From Benthicola sp039584685 (GTDB lineage: Bacteria > Gemmatimonadota > Gemmatimonadetes > Palauibacterales > Palauibacteraceae): a stretch of DNA of 64,000 nt. The notes beneath the pieces are model-generated. The model searched no databases. It worked only from the letters and a program-made list of their open reading frames with translations, and was not told the DNA's origin. Where the stretch lies: contig JBDGXI010000007.1 of the NCBI GenBank assembly GCA_039584685.1, positions 9,121 through 73,120 on the forward strand, given 5' to 3'. This document shows, piece by piece, positions 34,008 to 43,392 of this stretch; positions within the stretch are counted from its first letter, which is position 1, and each line of letters opens with the position of its first letter. Both the position numbers and the translations under genes were made by a program.

Positions 34008-34963
34008 GCCAACCTCTCCTCTTCCTTTCCGAAGCGCGGCCACAGCAGGACTAGAAGCAGTGCCACGAGCTCGGCCAGGACCATCCACACCCGGGCCATG
34101 ATCGCCACGGCCGCTGCAACTCCAACCGCCAGTCCCCCCAGCTCAGCGAGCAGAGCCGTCATCGCGCCCTCTCTCACTACCAGGCCCCCCGGGGCAACCA
34201 GCACCAGGTAGCCTATAACGTAGCTGGCGGCAAATACGCCCGTAAGTACATGTACTTGACTGATTTCCCATGGTACTCCCACGCCACGCAACAGGAGCAG
34301 AAAGCCCACGCCGTACAACAGCCACGCCGCGAGCATGCCGAATCCGGCGCGAAGGATGTCACGGGCGCCCAGGTCCGCACCGACCACGGTCTCGCCGAGC
34401 CACGACCCGAGCCGCTCTGCGATCCACCGAATCACCCTGGGATGGAGGCCCGCGAACAGAATCAGCCCCAACGTCAACGACCCCGGCAGCCAACCGCTGT
34501 CTCCACCAGCCCATTCCACACCAATCGTGGCAACCGAGATCGCTGCGCCGGTGACCAGTGAGATGATCTGGAACGTCAAGGCCGACACGAGGGCCGCCGC
34601 CCCGGAATCACCCCGGCCCTTCATGTACACGGCCAGGCCGCCAAGTTGCCACACTTTCCCGGGGATATACCGACCGAAATTGGTGACCACCCATACCCTG
34701 ACAACCTCCGCCGGGCGGGCAGCCCCTCCGGTGCGCCGAAACAGCCCGGCCCACACGAGGCCCATCAGGAACAGGTTGCCCACGCCGACCCCGACGGCGG
34801 CCGTCAGCCACCACGGGTCGAACGACCAGTCGAACCTTCGTGTCGCCGCCAGGATCTCATCCAGCGACGTCCACTGGCCGCGAAGTAGCGCACCCACGAA
34901 AACGAGCGCCACTGAGAGGAATACGAAGGTGGCGAGCCGACGCGCACGCGGGGTGACGGTCAT
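34004..34963 (-). CDS. LPG-synthase TM/UPF0104-type flippase-like membrane protein
   Basis: 319-residue polytopic protein with about seven to eight hydrophobic helices. Seen motifs: NFGRYIPGKVWQ (near 98-109), which is the family's N..R..PGK signature, and VAPGGLVVREGAM (near 254-266; APGG.G..E). Members include AglD and the flippase half of MprF, thought to move glycolipids or lipids across the membrane. ATG 34963 has GGAGG 5 bases upstream and overlaps the upstream stop (ATGA). A role as lipid-linked sugar flippase for the surrounding glycosyltransferases is inference. Confidence 0.8.
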   Translation of the reverse strand: MTVTPRARRLATFVFLSVALVFVGALLRGQWTSLDEILAATRRFDWSFDPWWLTAAVGVGVGNLFLMGLVWAGLFRRTGGAARPAEVVRVWVVTNFGRYIPGKVWQLGGLAVYMKGRGDSGAAALVSALTFQIISLVTGAAISVATIGVEWAGGDSGWLPGSLTLGLILFAGLHPRVIRWIAERLGSWLGETVVGADLGARDILRAGFGMLAAWLLYGVGFLLLLRGVGVPWEISQVHVLTGVFAASYVIGYLVLVAPGGLVVREGAMTALLAELGGLAVGVAAAVAIMARVWMVLAELVALLLVLLWPRFGKEEERLA

Positions 34964-37299
34964 GCGTCCTCCGGCCCGCCTGGCTCCCGCCTCCCGGCCC
35001 TGCCGTAACTCCGGCGATCTCTCCACCCCAGAGCCAGTAGCGCGGCGATGCACGCCAGGGCCGAGAGTCCGGATATGGCAAATCCAAGTTTGAATTCCGC
35101 CGCCGAATACCGAAGCCTCACCGAGTGGGCCCCGGCCGGCACCACCACCCCTCGGAACGCCGTGTTGGTCCGCAGAACCTCGGTCGGCTCACCATCGACC
35201 CAGGCCCGCCAGGCCGGATAGTAGACCTCGCTCAGAAACAGGAGACCCCCCCGGTCCGCCTCGACCTCCAGGACCATTTCGTTCGGCTCGTATCGGCTGA
35301 TCACTGCGACCCCCGCCCCGGCTTCCGGGGCCGCCTGCCCGTCCACTACGGCCAGGTCCAGGGGGTCCGCTCCCAGCACCCGGCGGAGCGCTTCAGCCGT
35401 GTCCGGCGTAGCTTCGACCCTTCGTGGGAAGAAGGCGTGGGGAACGTCCTGGAGCACGCGGTAGGCCGAACCTCGCGGCGCTTCGGCCGCCAGCGCCACG
35501 GCCTCGGAGTCTACCCCGGGCCCTGCCACGATGAAGCCCACGTCCAGGAGTCCGAGGGCCGACATCGTACCCACGTTCTGCATGCCGAGCCCACCCGTAA
35601 ACCGCTCGTACCACTCGAGGCGAAACTTCTGGATTCCGGTGACCGTGGGAATCCGGTGTACGCTGAGCTCACTGGGGCCGTAGCCGGACATCCCCCCGGG
35701 CGGAAAGACCCTCTCGCCCGGGGAAAGAGACGAATGCAGGTGCTCGATCACCGGATCGGAGGGGAAGACGTCTTCCGAGTCCACGGTGCGCAGGTATCGG
35801 TCGTTAACCCGCCATCCGTCCGCCACCAGCACCACAGCAAGAAACGCGACGGTCCACTCCGGCGCGCGGCGGTTGGCCACGGCCCATGCAGCCCCCAGAA
35901 CGCCCCCGATTCCGACGACGAGAAACCAGCCGTTCACTTGCAGGGCCCCCGCCGGATCCACCCCTCCCGCACGTGTCCACCCTGTCGGAAACCACGTCGT
36001 TCGGACCCAGCGCAGCAGGCCGTCGGGCGAAAAAGCCGCAGCGAAACCGAGCAGCAGAAGAGGCGCCGCCAGACCGAGCGCCCACCCCCAGGCGATCTCC
36101 GCCTTCCCCCGGCGCATCTCGAGCACGCGCTGCCACCCGAGGCCCGCGAGAAGGGCGATCATCAGGGTCGCGGGTCCGAGCATCATCGACGGCGCACGGA
36201 ACTGCTTCACGAAGGGGAGAACGTAGTAGGCCAGCCTGTGGACCGGCGTGGCCGACCCGAGGGCGAACAACACGCACACCAGCGCCGTGATCCCCAGGAA
36301 GGTCACGCGGCGATCATTTCGGATCGTGGTGAGCGCAAGGATCGCGAGCCCAACGGGTACGACCCCCAGGTACTCGATGTGGAGCTTGAACGGATTACTT
36401 CCCCAGTAGGTCCCGAGCGACCCTATGAGATCCGGGAGAAGTAACGCCGAGACCTCCTGCGGCGGGAGCGCCCACGACGACGCGAAGGCGTATCCTGACT
36501 CCCCCGCCCCTCCCCGTACGGCCACGTCCAGGATCTGCACGGTGGGCAGGAGCTGCGCCGCCCCGACGAGGCCCGCCACCAGGAAGGCCACGACCCACAT
36601 CCCGGCGAGCCGAACAGCGGTCGGGGCGCCGTCCGCTCGCGCCCGTTGCCCGATCCTCATCGCGGCGTACAGCGACAGGGCCAGCGAAGAGTAGTACATG
36701 AGCTGGATGTGCGGCGTGAAGATCTGCAGAGCTACGACCAGCCCCAGCCCCAGGAACCACTGAAACCGACCGGAAGCGAGGCCCCGCTCCAGCATCGTGA
36801 AGGCCAGGGGAATCAGAACCATCGCGAACATGCGTCCGTCATGTCCCCCGTATAGAGTCGAGACCACGAACCCGGTGAACATGAAGGCGAGGCCGGCCAC
36901 CGCTGAAGGAACACGCTCGAGTCCGATCGACCGGCCTGCCGCGTACGCGAACAGCCCCGAGAGGAACGTGTGCAGCACGAAGGTCCAACCGATCGCCCGG
37001 GACAGGGGCATCAGCAGGTATAGAATGCTGCTCGGATAGAACACCGGCCCGGGCAGAATGGCCAGGTAGGGCTGACCCCCGTACACGAAGGGATTCCACA
37101 GCGGAAACCCCCGCCCCGAGCGGATCTCGTCCACCCCGAACGAGCGCAGCTGATAGCCCTCGTTGATCATGTCGTCCCCGTACAGCATCGCCGCGCCGTC
37201 GAGGATGAACTCCCTGTAGAACAACAGCGCCAGGAACAACACCGACAACCCGAAGATCCACTCGAAGCGCCGCCCGTTTCCTCCCCTGTTCCGCATCAT
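34960..37299 (-). CDS. YfhO-like polytopic membrane protein, putative GT-C glycosyltransferase
   Basis: 779 residues with a dozen or more predicted membrane helices over the first about 500 residues and a large soluble C-terminal region (about 500-735) ending in a helix. The first outside loop has GDDMINEGYQLRSFG (near 40-54) with acidic residues where GT-C enzymes keep catalytic Asp/Glu. Late features PAWRAWVDGEPTEVLRTNTAFRG and VVPAGAHSVRLRY are typical of YfhO proteins (glycosylation of wall polymers in Bacillus). Start ATG 37299 overlaps the methyltransferase stop. Substrate unknown. Confidence 0.75.
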   Translation of the reverse strand: MMRNRGGNGRRFEWIFGLSVLFLALLFYREFILDGAAMLYGDDMINEGYQLRSFGVDEIRSGRGFPLWNPFVYGGQPYLAILPGPVFYPSSILYLLMPLSRAIGWTFVLHTFLSGLFAYAAGRSIGLERVPSAVAGLAFMFTGFVVSTLYGGHDGRMFAMVLIPLAFTMLERGLASGRFQWFLGLGLVVALQIFTPHIQLMYYSSLALSLYAAMRIGQRARADGAPTAVRLAGMWVVAFLVAGLVGAAQLLPTVQILDVAVRGGAGESGYAFASSWALPPQEVSALLLPDLIGSLGTYWGSNPFKLHIEYLGVVPVGLAILALTTIRNDRRVTFLGITALVCVLFALGSATPVHRLAYYVLPFVKQFRAPSMMLGPATLMIALLAGLGWQRVLEMRRGKAEIAWGWALGLAAPLLLLGFAAAFSPDGLLRWVRTTWFPTGWTRAGGVDPAGALQVNGWFLVVGIGGVLGAAWAVANRRAPEWTVAFLAVVLVADGWRVNDRYLRTVDSEDVFPSDPVIEHLHSSLSPGERVFPPGGMSGYGPSELSVHRIPTVTGIQKFRLEWYERFTGGLGMQNVGTMSALGLLDVGFIVAGPGVDSEAVALAAEAPRGSAYRVLQDVPHAFFPRRVEATPDTAEALRRVLGADPLDLAVVDGQAAPEAGAGVAVISRYEPNEMVLEVEADRGGLLFLSEVYYPAWRAWVDGEPTEVLRTNTAFRGVVVPAGAHSVRLRYSAAEFKLGFAISGLSALACIAALLALGWRDRRSYGRAGRREPGGPEDA

Positions 37300-38060
37300 T
37301 CGGCAGCCTCCCTCTCGTCAGGCGGCCTCGGCGGCCGCTCGAGGAAGAAGAACCACTGCGGAGATCCAGTCCTGAGAAGGGCGCCGCGGACCTCGTTCGG
37401 GAGGCGACGGGTCCATCCCCATGCGGCCGCCCATCCAGCTCCCCACGTAGATCGAATCAGGTCGTCGATCGCCTGCTCCGTGACATCATGTACGATAAAA
37501 CCAGCGGAACGCATGAGCCTCGTCAGCGGTCGGTAGGTGAGAAACCGGATGTCGTCGTACGAGCTCCCCCGGCGCGCCAGGCGAAGGTAGGTCCCGGCGG
37601 CTCCCGCGGGTAGCCAACTGAGGAACGGTAGCCGGTAGTGCGGCTCGATGACCGCCCGGCGACTGCCCGCCGTCACATACGCGCGTCCTCCCGGCCTCAA
37701 CACCCGGTAGGTCTCACGAAACATCTCTCCCGGGTCGGGTACGTGCTCGTACAGGTGGTTCAGCATGGCGAAGTCGAGGCTCTCGGAGGCGAAGGGGATG
37801 CTGAGCACGTCCCCCCTCACCATCCGCCCTCTCTCGACAATGAAGTTCGCGTCTATTTCCAGTCCATAAATGGGGTTACCCGTCTTGTCCTCAAGTGCTT
37901 TACGAATAATGCCCGTGCCGGCTCCCAGGTCGGCCGCCCGAGCGGATCCCCCGAGGTAGGGCGAGCACAGGTGGGCGATGACCGCGGCCTTTCGCATCCG
38001 CCCCGTCCGATACGCCTCCGTCGCCGTGAACCGCTCGTACCGATCAGTCCCGGCGCCCAC
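37296..38060 (-). CDS. Class I SAM-dependent methyltransferase in glycan cluster
   Basis: 254 residues. Motif I is AADLGAGTGIIRKALE (about 39-54), strand 2 acidic GLEIDAN, motif II RGDVLSIPFASESLDFAMLNHLYEHVPD, and LRPGGRAYVTAGSR. The C-terminal part is family-typical for Methyltransf_11-like enzymes. GTG 38060 was chosen: GGAGG sits 7 bases before it and the codon overlaps the end of the preceding GT4 gene by 17 bases. The longer open frame upstream is Arg-rich shadow. Methylation of a sugar or lipid of the local glycan pathway is an inference from neighbours. Confidence 0.78.
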   Translation of the reverse strand: MGAGTDRYERFTATEAYRTGRMRKAAVIAHLCSPYLGGSARAADLGAGTGIIRKALEDKTGNPIYGLEIDANFIVERGRMVRGDVLSIPFASESLDFAMLNHLYEHVPDPGEMFRETYRVLRPGGRAYVTAGSRRAVIEPHYRLPFLSWLPAGAAGTYLRLARRGSSYDDIRFLTYRPLTRLMRSAGFIVHDVTEQAIDDLIRSTWGAGWAAAWGWTRRLPNEVRGALLRTGSPQWFFFLERPPRPPDEREAAE

Positions 38061-39264
38061 GGCGTGCCTCCAGCGCGGCCGTGTACACGACGTCCGTCTC
38101 AGCGAGTATCCGATCCCATGAGAACCGGGTCGAGGCCTCCATCTTTGCGCGCGCCGCCACCCGTCGGGCCTCGTCCGGATCCGACGATACCTCGAAGATC
38201 CTGTCGGCGAGGACCTCCGAATCCCCGGGATCCACCAGCCAGCCAGTGACCCCATCGGTCACGATGTCGAGTATGCCGCCGGCCCGGGACGCGATGACGG
38301 GGCGCTCGTGGGCCATCGCCTCGAGGAGAACGACCCCCAGCCCTTCGGTATCACCTCTCGAGTCCACCACCGCGGGAAGCACGAAGATGTCGCACGCGGC
38401 GTACTCCCGGGCGAGCCTTTCCGGGCTCACGAAGCCGAGCAGGCGAACGTGGTCGGCCACCCCCTCGAGGGCCGCGGTCCGCGTCACACGGTCCACGGTA
38501 TTCCCGGACCCGACGATCACAAGCTCGGCATCCCGCCGGTGCCGGAGCCTGGCCAGCGCCCGGACCAGCACTTCAACTCCCTTTCGCTCGACCAGGCGGC
38601 CGACGAACAACAGGCGAATCGGAGCTTTCGGATCGGCCAGCGCAGGCCCGGCGACGAGGTGTCCGACTTTCGGTAGGGCCGCCGCATACGGGATCACCGT
38701 GACGGGCCGGTCCACCAACGCCTGCACGGCACGGGCCGTCGAGCTCGAGATGGCGGTAACCGCATCGGCCGACCGGATCGTCCATTTCAGGAACGGGCGC
38801 AGCCACCGCAGCCGGTGCTCGATCCAGTTCACTTCCACGCTGTAGAAGCTGCACACCATCGCCGTGCGGCCACCGGAGGCCCGTCGCATCGCACTGCCGA
38901 ACAGCGCGTGAGGCATCGGCCAATGTACATGCACCAGGTCCGCCCCTTCCCCGCCCACGGCGGCGGCAGATCGTCTGCCCGCCGCCAGGTAGGCCGGCAC
39001 GAGCGCGGCGGTGGCCGGCCGGTCTCGGATCCGATCCGGAACCGACTGGTCGTGCGTAAGAGTCTCCAGAAAACGGGGCGCGTAGCGAAACCGGCGAACC
39101 GGGACACCCGATGTCTCTTCCCGCGGCCCGCCACGGTAAGCCGGCGCGAGGACACAGGCGTCGATCCCGGCCTCGCGCTGCCGGCGCACCAGCTCCACCA
39201 GCCACGGCGTGATGTGGTCTTCCGCGTGCCTTGGAAACGCCGTCGCTACGTGCACGACCTTCAT
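38044..39264 (-). CDS. GT4-family glycosyltransferase
   Basis: 406 residues, GT-B fold. Seen: N-terminal VVHVATAFPRHAEDHITPWL, DLVHVHWPMPHAL (near 105-117), FVGRLVERKGVEVLVRAL (near 216-233), and the family E-x7-E region EGLGVVLLEAMAHERPVIAS (near 312-331) plus DGVTGWLVDPGD. A retaining enzyme adding a sugar from a nucleotide donor to a membrane or surface acceptor. ATG 39264 overlaps the stop of the GT39-like gene (ATGA). The frame opens 130 codons further upstream but without family likeness. Confidence 0.87.
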   Translation of the reverse strand: MKVVHVATAFPRHAEDHITPWLVELVRRQREAGIDACVLAPAYRGGPREETSGVPVRRFRYAPRFLETLTHDQSVPDRIRDRPATAALVPAYLAAGRRSAAAVGGEGADLVHVHWPMPHALFGSAMRRASGGRTAMVCSFYSVEVNWIEHRLRWLRPFLKWTIRSADAVTAISSSTARAVQALVDRPVTVIPYAAALPKVGHLVAGPALADPKAPIRLLFVGRLVERKGVEVLVRALARLRHRRDAELVIVGSGNTVDRVTRTAALEGVADHVRLLGFVSPERLAREYAACDIFVLPAVVDSRGDTEGLGVVLLEAMAHERPVIASRAGGILDIVTDGVTGWLVDPGDSEVLADRIFEVSSDPDEARRVAARAKMEASTRFSWDRILAETDVVYTAALEARRGRRD

Positions 39265-40865
39265 GGCCCGCCGGACAGCGACGCGGTTCGAGGGACCGGC
39301 AGCATCCGGAGAAGCACGGTCCCCTGCTCTCCGCCCAATGCGTGCACGACCTCGAACCGGTCCAGGTACGCTGCGACGGCCGGGATCAGGTACATGTCCG
39401 TGGTCGCGCTGAGGCGATCCACGACCACGTAGTCGGCCCCCATTTCCTCGAGTCCGCGGAGAACGGCCGAAGGATCGGTAGAGTACGGATAGAGATCGCC
39501 CTGGCGCCGCGAAAACAGGAAGAATGTCGCCGGGCTGCGATTGGCGATCACCGAGCCCTCCGGCGTGTTGTCGGCCGCCCACCGCCCCATGGAGTAGAAC
39601 TCCCTGTACTCCGGGCGGTCGCACGGGTGCCCACTCCTGTAGGAGAACTGGCACGCGATGCGAGGGGGAGCCACTAGCCCCGAAGAGATCAGCGCAACTG
39701 CGGCGATCCCCGCCGCGGCCAACCCGACGATCCCCGAGCCGACCCTCTCATCCACCCGCCGAACGGCGCCAGCCGCTCCCACCACGCCGAACACCACGAG
39801 CAGCGGAAGGACCGGGAGCAGGAACCTGCGGTCGGTCCACACGGGCGGCCACAACGAGATGAGCCCCATGTACAGGGCAACCACGAGATGCGCGAGCCGC
39901 AGCCTCGTCACCGCCGAGCGAAGCCAACCGGCCAGCACGAGAGAGCTCATGAACACGCCGGCCAGGGCCGTGCTGGTAATGGTACCGCGGCTTCTCGTGG
40001 GGAACCCGAACGAGCCCGGGAATTCCGAGCTCACGTAGCGCCACAGGTTGCGCGCCGCCCGCGCCGGGAAATCAGCCAGACCGAGGGTGCCGGCGGCGGG
40101 GGCGTACGGATTCTCCTGAACCAGCTGCTGCAGATACCCGGGGTGGGTGGGCTGCGCGACATGTTGATAGGCAGCCCAGCCGGCCACACAGGCGGCCGAG
40201 ACGATTATCGCCACCGCAGATCGACGCACATCCCGGTTCATCAGGGTCCACACCACGAGAGCCAGGAGCACCGCCAGTCCAGCCGTCCGGGTTAGGAATG
40301 CCGCGGCGCCGGCAACCAGGGCCATCGCCCCCACCTTGCGGTCCGGCAGCGTGACCCCGATCACCGAGAGAAGGAGGAACGTGAACGCCGCCTCGGACAG
40401 CACCCGGTGAGAGAAGTCCAGCAGCACGGGAGAGATAGCGAACAGTCCGGTGGCGACGATGGCGGCCCCACGACCCGTGAAGGACCTTGCGATCCGATAC
40501 GTCAGCCACACGGCGCCGGCCCCGAACGCCAGCGAAACCGCCTTGAACAACTGCAGTCCGCCGAACCAACCGGATACCGCCAGGATCAGAGGATAGCCGG
40601 GGGGAAACTTCGCGTGCAGGGGCGAGCCCGGCAGCTGAATGTCCCTGAATCCCAGCCCGTTGCGCAGAGATTCGCCGAGGACCATGTAGTGCCCTGCATC
40701 CGCCCCGGGAAACAGCGTCGGCTCGTACACGAGCAACGCCAGGAGTGCGAAGGTCCCGACCAGCGCCGCAACCGCGCCGCCGCCCTCCTCCCCCGCTTCC
40801 CCCGACGTGGCGACCGGCGTCGAGTCCGTCGGGATGGCCCGTCCTTCTTTGCGCCTCCGGATCAC
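39261..40865 (-). CDS. GT39/ArnT-like membrane glycosyltransferase
   Basis: 534-residue polytopic protein. The first loop PGADAGHYMVLGESL (near 48-62) has the GT-C catalytic-type Asp, followed by PPGYPLILA and about ten hydrophobic helices; the C-terminal 110 residues are soluble (NTPEGSVIANRS...YVVVDRL). Enzymes of this class use polyprenyl-phosphate sugars on the outer side of the inner membrane. GTG 40865 overlaps the stop of the GT2 gene (GTGA). Could modify lipid A, a glycan or protein; the acceptor cannot be read from sequence. Confidence 0.8.
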   Translation of the reverse strand: MIRRRKEGRAIPTDSTPVATSGEAGEEGGGAVAALVGTFALLALLVYEPTLFPGADAGHYMVLGESLRNGLGFRDIQLPGSPLHAKFPPGYPLILAVSGWFGGLQLFKAVSLAFGAGAVWLTYRIARSFTGRGAAIVATGLFAISPVLLDFSHRVLSEAAFTFLLLSVIGVTLPDRKVGAMALVAGAAAFLTRTAGLAVLLALVVWTLMNRDVRRSAVAIIVSAACVAGWAAYQHVAQPTHPGYLQQLVQENPYAPAAGTLGLADFPARAARNLWRYVSSEFPGSFGFPTRSRGTITSTALAGVFMSSLVLAGWLRSAVTRLRLAHLVVALYMGLISLWPPVWTDRRFLLPVLPLLVVFGVVGAAGAVRRVDERVGSGIVGLAAAGIAAVALISSGLVAPPRIACQFSYRSGHPCDRPEYREFYSMGRWAADNTPEGSVIANRSPATFFLFSRRQGDLYPYSTDPSAVLRGLEEMGADYVVVDRLSATTDMYLIPAVAAYLDRFEVVHALGGEQGTVLLRMLPVPRTASLSGGP

Positions 40866-41827
40866 CGTCGAAGCTCTCGGCGGAGATCCTCGACCTCGGC
40901 CCGGAGCCCCGCTATCAGTTCCGCCAAAAGGCCGGCGACGAACAGCAGACCTCCCAGAAGCACGAGAAAGACGACAAGAGTGAGCAGCGGACGGAACCCG
41001 GCACCGAGCGCATAGCGGAGGAAGAGAGCCACGATGCCCACGACGACCCCGAGTCCCGCCATGAAGAGACCGGTGAGTCCGAAGAAGAGCATCGGCTTGC
41101 GACTGAATACGAGCTGAAACCACACGGACACCAGGTCCAGAAGCCCTACCAGCACCCTGCCCTGTCCCCCGTACTTGGATACGCCGTGCCTTCGAGGGCG
41201 GAGGTCGATATCGATCTCTCCGATGCGGAAGCCGCGATCATGTGCCAGCACGATCAGGTACCGGTGCCAGTCCTCGCGCAGGTGGATCTCGTCCACGACC
41301 TCCCGCCGGAAGGACTTCATCGAGTTCAGGTCGCGCACCGGCACCCTGAAGATCGCTCGCGAGAGGCCGTTGTAGATTCCCGACACGAAACGCTTGGGAT
41401 AGTCCCCGACCTTCCTTCCCGCCACCACGTCGTGTCCATCATCCAGGGCGTCCAGAAAACGGGGAATCTCGTCCGTGGAATGCTGTAGATCGGCGTCGAA
41501 CAGGACGAAGCTCTGAGAATCACTGGCTCCTACGGCCGTCACGATCGCCGCTGTTTTTCCCCTGTTGACGCGATGTCGGAGGAACATCGTCCGATTCTCC
41601 ACGCCCGCGGCCCTGGACGCAGCGCGCGCCGCGTCCAGCGTCCCGTCCGTCGAGCCATCGTCCACGAGGATGATCTCGCCACCCAGCGCGAACCGCTCGA
41701 ACGTCTCGGCCAGGTCCCGGAACAGATCGGGCATGTTCTCCACCTCGTTGAAGGCGGGAACGATTACCGAAAAGCGTCTGGGGGCCGGCGGGAGGGGTTC
41801 GGCGGGGGGAAGCCCGGACTCGGTCAT
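40862..41827 (-). CDS. GT2-family polyprenyl-phosphate glycosyltransferase, membrane type
   Basis: 321 residues. Seen: VIVPAFNEVENM (near 21-32), LVDDGSTDGT (near 55-64), FDADLQHS (DxD near 110), DLNSMKSFRREVVDEI, RRHGVSKYGGQGR (near 219-231), then two C-terminal hydrophobic hairpins (about 245-310) and a coiled tail. This is the ArnC/GtrB/DPMS layout that charges undecaprenyl phosphate with a sugar. It directly follows rpoN in the operon with ATGA overlap and precedes the GT39-like enzyme, a natural user of its product. Confidence 0.85.
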   Translation of the reverse strand: MTESGLPPAEPLPPAPRRFSVIVPAFNEVENMPDLFRDLAETFERFALGGEIILVDDGSTDGTLDAARAASRAAGVENRTMFLRHRVNRGKTAAIVTAVGASDSQSFVLFDADLQHSTDEIPRFLDALDDGHDVVAGRKVGDYPKRFVSGIYNGLSRAIFRVPVRDLNSMKSFRREVVDEIHLREDWHRYLIVLAHDRGFRIGEIDIDLRPRRHGVSKYGGQGRVLVGLLDLVSVWFQLVFSRKPMLFFGLTGLFMAGLGVVVGIVALFLRYALGAGFRPLLTLVVFLVLLGGLLFVAGLLAELIAGLRAEVEDLRRELRR

Positions 41828-43263
41828 ACTCGCTTACGCATCCTCGCCGAGAGGATTCCGAGCTGATCCCTGTACTTCGCCACCGTGCGGCGCGCTATCT
41901 GGACGCCTTCTCTCTTCAGGACATCCACGATGGCCTGGTCGGTCAGCGGCTTCTTGGGATCTTCGTCGGCCACCAGCTTCTGGATCCGGGCCCGTATCCC
42001 CCGGGCGGAGACATCCTCACCGTAGTCTGTCGACAGGCCGGAGGAGAAGAAGAACTTGAGGGGCAGCACACCCCTCGGTGTCTGCACGAACTTGTCGTTG
42101 GTCACCCGCGATACGGTGGACTCATGCATGTCGATATGCTCGGCCACCTCTCGCAGGGTGAGCGGTCGCAGATGCTCCACTCCCTTCTCGAAGAACTCGC
42201 GTTGACGATCGACGATGAAACCCATGACTTTCAGCATCGTCTGCCGTCTCTGCTCGATGGCCTGTATCATCCACTGGGCGCTGTTCAGCTTCTTGGCGAT
42301 GAACGCCTTGTTCTCACCCTGGAATTGACTCCGATCCTGTGCTACCTCCCGGTAGGATCGCGACAGCTTGAGTCGCGGCAACGACGAGTCGTTGTGGAAC
42401 ACGAAGTATTCGCCATCGACCTTTTCCACCACGAGGTCGGGTATCACGTAGTTGTCGCTCATATCCGCGTACTTCAGGCCCGGCTTCGGATCGAGCTTCG
42501 AGATCGAATCGGCTGCGCTCTGAACGTCCACCGGAGGAATCCCGTGCTCCTTCGACAGCTCACTCCACCTGTGGTTGACGAGCTGTTCGAAATGATCGCG
42601 GATGATCTGGAAGGCCAGCGTGTCGTCTTCGCCCCTCTCCCTCAGCTGGATCAGCAGGGTTTCCTGGAGGTCCCGGGCTCCGACGCCGGAGGGATAGAAG
42701 CCCTGGATGATCCGGAGCACGGCTTCGGCCTCCTCGAGCGTGAACGGCTCCATCTCGGACCACAGCTCCGGCTCGCTCTCGGCCAGCCACGTATTCGCGG
42801 CCTCGACCACCTCTTCCAGGCTGCAGGCCAGGAATCCTTCCCGGTCCACGTTGCCGATGATCTCCTCGCCGAGCGCGAACTCCCTCTGTCCCAGCTTGAG
42901 GAGATTCAGCTGCTCGCGCAGGTGCTCCCACAGATCCGGCGGCGCTGCCGGAGTGGGCATGTAGTGCTCCTTGTCCTCGAACTGACTGCGCCGGCCACCC
43001 GCGTCGAATCCGTTGAGGAGGATCTCTTCCCAGTCGACCTCGTCCTCGTCCTCCTCCTCTTCCTGCGTCTCCTCCGGCAATTCCTCTTCAGCCATCTCGG
43101 TGAATTCGAGGAACGGATTGACCAGCACCTCCATCTTGAGGTGAGCCTGGAGATCCAGCAGCGGCATATAGAGCAGATCCATCGCCTGATACAGGCGCGG
43201 ATTGATCTTGAGTTCCTGCCGCATGCCGAGGCTCTGCGACAGCCCCCTCTTGAAATCGGCCAT
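41824..43263 (-). CDS. rpoN: RpoN, RNA polymerase sigma-54
   Basis: 479 residues. Seen: region I rich in Gln/Leu (QSLGMRQELKINPRLYQAMDLLYMPLLDLQ), an unusually acidic region II (about 55-85, runs of Glu/Asp), the core-binding domain, the helix-turn-helix HIDMHESTVSRVTNDK (near 372-387), and the RpoN box ARRTVAKYR (near 459-467) that reads the -24 element. It recognises promoters needing AAA+ activators; none of those is in the window. It stands between the Lpt genes and a glycan cluster and is likely co-transcribed with at least one. A sigma-54 site on the other strand is just upstream (43344-43358). Confidence 0.95.
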   Translation of the reverse strand: MADFKRGLSQSLGMRQELKINPRLYQAMDLLYMPLLDLQAHLKMEVLVNPFLEFTEMAEEELPEETQEEEEDEDEVDWEEILLNGFDAGGRRSQFEDKEHYMPTPAAPPDLWEHLREQLNLLKLGQREFALGEEIIGNVDREGFLACSLEEVVEAANTWLAESEPELWSEMEPFTLEEAEAVLRIIQGFYPSGVGARDLQETLLIQLRERGEDDTLAFQIIRDHFEQLVNHRWSELSKEHGIPPVDVQSAADSISKLDPKPGLKYADMSDNYVIPDLVVEKVDGEYFVFHNDSSLPRLKLSRSYREVAQDRSQFQGENKAFIAKKLNSAQWMIQAIEQRRQTMLKVMGFIVDRQREFFEKGVEHLRPLTLREVAEHIDMHESTVSRVTNDKFVQTPRGVLPLKFFFSSGLSTDYGEDVSARGIRARIQKLVADEDPKKPLTDQAIVDVLKREGVQIARRTVAKYRDQLGILSARMRKRV

Positions 43264-43343
43264 GTGCTACCCGGTTATTCCACTTGATCTGGTTTGGCGG
43301 CCCTCAGGCCGTGCTGTATGTAAGATAGCGAACGGGGTTCCAC

Positions 43344-43358
43344 GGCACACCCCTTGCA
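43344..43358 (+). promoter_or_regulatory. Sigma-54 (-24/-12) promoter motif, plus strand, beside rpoN
   Basis: GGCAC-N5-TTGCA with GG (43344-43345) and GC (43356-43357) separated by the obligatory 10 bases; all ten conserved bases match. It is in the 129-base gap between rpoN and lptB but points away from rpoN, into the antisense of lptB. A start near 43369 would be expected. No sense gene follows on that strand, so it is either an antisense RNA promoter or chance. Confidence 0.4.
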
Positions 43359-43392
43359 GGGCGGCCGCGCGTGGAAGGCTATGTCGGGGTTT

